A stretch of 64,000 nt of DNA from Idiomarina sp. (lineage in GTDB: Bacteria; Pseudomonadota; Gammaproteobacteria; Enterobacterales; Alteromonadaceae): positions 16,214 to 80,213 of the forward strand of contig JAFIFH010000001.1 in assembly GCA_020832105.1 (NCBI GenBank), read 5' to 3'. The translations under genes were made by a program, and so were the position numbers. The notes under the pieces are model-generated. The model was given only the letters and a program-made list of their open reading frames with translations. It made no database searches and was not told the DNA's origin. Position 1 is the first letter of the stretch, and every line of letters starts with the position of its first letter. Of the stretch, positions 61,396-64,000 are shown piece after piece.

Positions 61396-62580
61396 ATGAA
61401 CCTAATGAAATTGTTGTTTCCATCCGCCATGCCTAGATGGTCGTCAGGGCTTGTTGTGCTGGCCGGGGTGACGTTACTAAGCGCTTGTAGCGCAGAGTCG
61501 AGTGAACCTGCAGCGCAGGTGCCGGGTACCGCGGTGACCGTTGCACTGGTGGAAACCGGTGATGCCGTGCAGTACGGCGAATATGCCGCTCGCGTGCAAA
61601 GCCTTGGTACCGTGGAGCTTCGCGCTCAGGTAAGCGGCATTTTGCAAGAGCGACTGTACCTTGAAGGGCAACATGTCGAGCAAGGCGCGGCGCTGTTTCA
61701 AATCGACCCCGAACCTTATGCCCTGGCACAACAGCGCGCCGAGGCAGAGCTGGCAGAGGTTCGCGCGGCACATGCCAATGCACAGCGTGAATGGGATCGC
61801 CAGCAAGATCTCTTCGCTCGCCAGGTGACCAGTGAACACGATAAAGATCAGGCCGAAACCAATTTGCAGGCTGTCACTGCCAGGCTGCATAAAGCTGAAG
61901 TTGCTAAGAGTGATGCGCAGCGGCTGCTTGATTACGCTCAGGTCAAAGCGCCTGTGGCTGGTATGGTCGGGCTGGAAACACATGCCGCGGGGAACCTAAT
62001 AGAAGCAGGCACCCTGCTCGCTACCATTACTCCGCTGGACACCATTCACATTCTTTTCACTTTACCTGCTCGTGATGCCAACCTGCATCGAAATGCGCTT
62101 GCAAGTGGCTCTGACAGCCCGGTACAAACGCGCCTTCGTCTCGAAGGTGGTCGAGTGTTCGAGCATGCGGGTGAGCTTAATTTTACCGATGCCCGCATTA
62201 ACCCGCGCACCGACAGCATCCAGATGCGCGCGGTGTTCCCAAACCCTAAGGGTGCGTTACTCCCCGGCCAATTCGTCCGCCTGGTGTTTCCGCTACAGGC
62301 ATTCACTCAGGTGGTGTTGATTGACCCTAAGGCGGTGTCCGAAGGCCCAGACGGACCGCAAGTGTTCACGGTTACTAACGGAGTTGAACCCGAGCAACAC
62401 ACCGCCCACGCCCGTTCAGTCGAACTTGGGCCTGTGATTGACGGCATGCAGGTTATTGCCGCCGGGCTCGACGCAGGCGATCAGCTGGTCGTTAACGGTC
62501 AGGTGTCACTGCGCCCCGGCAGACCTGTACGCGTGGTGGAAATCGCTCCTTCATTCATGCATAAACAGGCGGGTCTGTAA
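61396..62580 (+). CDS. RND efflux periplasmic adaptor, lipoprotein
   Basis: A 394-residue membrane-fusion protein of AcrA/MexA type that bridges the RND pump and an outer-membrane channel. A lipobox (LLSAC) anchors it in the inner membrane. Order: lipoyl/barrel-sandwich halves (VELRAQVSGILQERLYLEGQ; KAPVAGMVGLETHAAGNLI), the alpha-hairpin between them (QRAEAELAEVRAAHANAQRE), then beta-barrel. Its stop overlaps the pump gene's ATG. Confidence 0.93.
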   Translation: MNLMKLLFPSAMPRWSSGLVVLAGVTLLSACSAESSEPAAQVPGTAVTVALVETGDAVQYGEYAARVQSLGTVELRAQVSGILQERLYLEGQHVEQGAALFQIDPEPYALAQQRAEAELAEVRAAHANAQREWDRQQDLFARQVTSEHDKDQAETNLQAVTARLHKAEVAKSDAQRLLDYAQVKAPVAGMVGLETHAAGNLIEAGTLLATITPLDTIHILFTLPARDANLHRNALASGSDSPVQTRLRLEGGRVFEHAGELNFTDARINPRTDSIQMRAVFPNPKGALLPGQFVRLVFPLQAFTQVVLIDPKAVSEGPDGPQVFTVTNGVEPEQHTAHARSVELGPVIDGMQVIAAGLDAGDQLVVNGQVSLRPGRPVRVVEIAPSFMHKQAGL

Positions 62581-64000
62581 TGCTGCGATTTTTTATCGAC
62601 CGGCCGATATTTGCAAGCGTCATATCGGTCATCATTATGCTCGCCGGCCTCGCGGCGTTGCGTCAATTGCCGCTCGAACAATACCCCAATGTGGTGCCGC
62701 CGCAAGTGGTAGTGACCGCCTCTTACCCCGGTGCCAGTGCTGCAGTGGTGTCCGACTCGGTCGCCGCTGCGCTGGAACAGGAGATCAACGGTGTCGAGAA
62801 CATGATTTACATGGACTCCACCAGCACCGATACCGGCACCCTGCAACTCACAGTGACCTTTGATATCGGCACCGACCCGGACCAGGCCACTATCAACGTC
62901 AACAACCGGGTGCAGGCCGCTGTGCCGCGGCTACCGCAAATCGTCCGCGACATGGGCGTGCGCGTACAGTCCCGTTCTACCGATATTCTGCTACTTGGCG
63001 TACTGACGTCGCCCGACGACAGCATACCTATGGTTGATATCAGCAACTACGCGCTACTAAATATGCTCGACGAACTGGTGCGCATTGAAGGCGTCGGCGA
63101 TGCCAGCCTGTTTGGTATGCAAGATTATGCCATGCGCATCTGGCTCGACCCGGCGCGACTGGCCAAACACGATCTCACCACCCAGGACATCGACGCGGCG
63201 CTACGTGAACAAAACGCCGAATACGCCACCGGCCGCCTCGGCGCCCAACCGGGTGCCGCAGACGATCCTTTTACCTTCACCGTTACCAGTGAAGGCCAGC
63301 TGACTACCCCAGAGCAATTTAAATCCATTGTCGTACGCGCCGACAACGACGGTTCCAACCTGCGCTTAGGTGACGTTGCCCGAGTTGAGTTAGGCTCGCA
63401 GGATTATAGTTTTTCCGGCACCTTTAATGGCTCTGCAGCGGTGCCTTTTCGGATCTATTTAGAGTCCGGCGCCAATGCGCTGGACACCGCCGATCGGGTG
63501 CATAAGGCGCTGCACGATTTACGCGAGAAATTCCCAGCCGGACTCGACTACACCATTGCCTATGACACCACCAAGTTCGTGCGTACCTCCATTCGCGAGG
63601 TGGTTATTACCTTGCTGGTGGCGATTGCCCTGGTGGTGTTGGTGACTTATCTGTTTCTGCAAAGCTTTCGGGCAACGCTGATCCCGGTTGTCGCGATTCC
63701 GGTGTCATTGATTGGCACCTTTGCCGGCATGTTGGCGTTGGGCTTCTCGCTCAACATGCTGACTCTGTTTGGTTTGGTGCTGGCGATTGGTATCGTCGTG
63801 GACAATGCCATTATCGTGATGGAAAGCGTCGAGCGACTGATGACCGAGAAGCGCATCTCAGCCCGCGAGGCTGCGATCGAAACCGTGCAACGGGTCAGTG
63901 GCGCGGTGTTGTCATCGACATTGGTGCTGGTTGCTGTGTTCTTGCCGGTCGCCTTTTTAGAGGGCCTCACTGGGGGCTTGTATCGCCAGTTCGCGGTGAC
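62580..64000 (+). CDS. RND multidrug efflux pump (AcrB-type), 5' part
   Basis: An inner-membrane proton-driven exporter; the first 473 residues are in the window and the gene runs off the right edge. MLRFFIDRPIFASVISVIIM is the hallmark N-terminus; the porter region has QVVVTASYPGASAAVV, and membrane segments follow after about residue 335, including the FGLVLAIGIVVDNAIIVME motif with the proton-relay Asp. The ATG at 62580 overlaps the adaptor's stop as TAATG. Substrates are unknown. Confidence 0.95.
   Translation, partial: MLRFFIDRPIFASVISVIIMLAGLAALRQLPLEQYPNVVPPQVVVTASYPGASAAVVSDSVAAALEQEINGVENMIYMDSTSTDTGTLQLTVTFDIGTDPDQATINVNNRVQAAVPRLPQIVRDMGVRVQSRSTDILLLGVLTSPDDSIPMVDISNYALLNMLDELVRIEGVGDASLFGMQDYAMRIWLDPARLAKHDLTTQDIDAALREQNAEYATGRLGAQPGAADDPFTFTVTSEGQLTTPEQFKSIVVRADNDGSNLRLGDVARVELGSQDYSFSGTFNGSAAVPFRIYLESGANALDTADRVHKALHDLREKFPAGLDYTIAYDTTKFVRTSIREVVITLLVAIALVVLVTYLFLQSFRATLIPVVAIPVSLIGTFAGMLALGFSLNMLTLFGLVLAIGIVVDNAIIVMESVERLMTEKRISAREAAIETVQRVSGAVLSSTLVLVAVFLPVAFLEGLTGGLYRQFAV

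Noticed and set aside
1..64000. CRISPR arrays, tRNA and rRNA genes
   Set aside because: No regularly spaced repeats, tRNA-like cloverleaf or rRNA sequence was noticed; a tRNAscan/CRISPR search would settle it.

Overview
The window looks like the chromosome of a marine gammaproteobacterium of the Alteromonadales, most likely Idiomarinaceae. This is an inference from gene content and order: waaA-kdkA for a single-Kdo lipopolysaccharide, divergent mrp/metG with dcd beside mrp, and an unusual load of secreted or lipid-anchored peptidases (M13, M14, S9, S41) typical of amino-acid-consuming marine bacteria. No rRNA, tRNA or CRISPR array was seen.

1-22.4 kb is mainly core: a partial threonine aldolase, a Pmp3-like membrane peptide, an M13 peptidase, a YgjV/BamE-like/DUF192 envelope operon, kdkA-waaA, a YvcK-like protein, M14, S9 and S41 peptidases, a novel-looking HExxH lipoprotein, dcd, mrp, metG and rlmI. 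Between 12.5 and 17.4 kb lie five GTAG-bounded REP/BIME-type palindromic elements; their GTAG ends supply the TAG stop codons of three neighbouring genes.

22.5-36.1 kb is a defence island read on the minus strand. It holds a complete RADAR operon (rdrA ATPase and rdrB adenosine deaminase), an Avs-like STAND NTPase with an N-terminal nuclease-like domain, and a RloC-like ABC ATPase with a zinc hook. The Avs-like and RloC-like genes are each a bona fide integron cassette: each is followed by an attC site, and the first bases of each cassette are complementary to the R'' box of its own attC. A third such cassette, carrying an Sll1717-type P-loop ATPase, sits at 54.7-56.3 kb, and a small membrane-protein gene after it is probably a fourth. 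No integrase gene is in the window, so these are clusters of attC sites lacking an integrase here (CALIN-like).

The two cassette groups share a ~226 bp leader repeat (35.91-36.14 and 56.32-56.55 kb) whose end coincides exactly with the cassette crossover point, like an attI site. A partial third copy lies beside an intact rluA (59.4-60.2 kb), and two broken rluA fragments lie at 42.2 and 56.6 kb. This points to repeated rearrangement around rluA.

36.3-61.2 kb is a mosaic of small accessory genes: alpha/beta hydrolases, glutathione S-transferases, an ArsR-SRPBCC operon with a leaderless-looking promoter, a LytTR two-component pair, a ClpP-like secreted protein, PhzF, an amidohydrolase, and many decayed genes (a ParE toxin with a nonsense codon, a GNAT with a nonsense codon, a VOC fragment). 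Three antitoxins in the window have no intact toxin. The window ends in an RND efflux operon (adaptor plus the first part of the pump).
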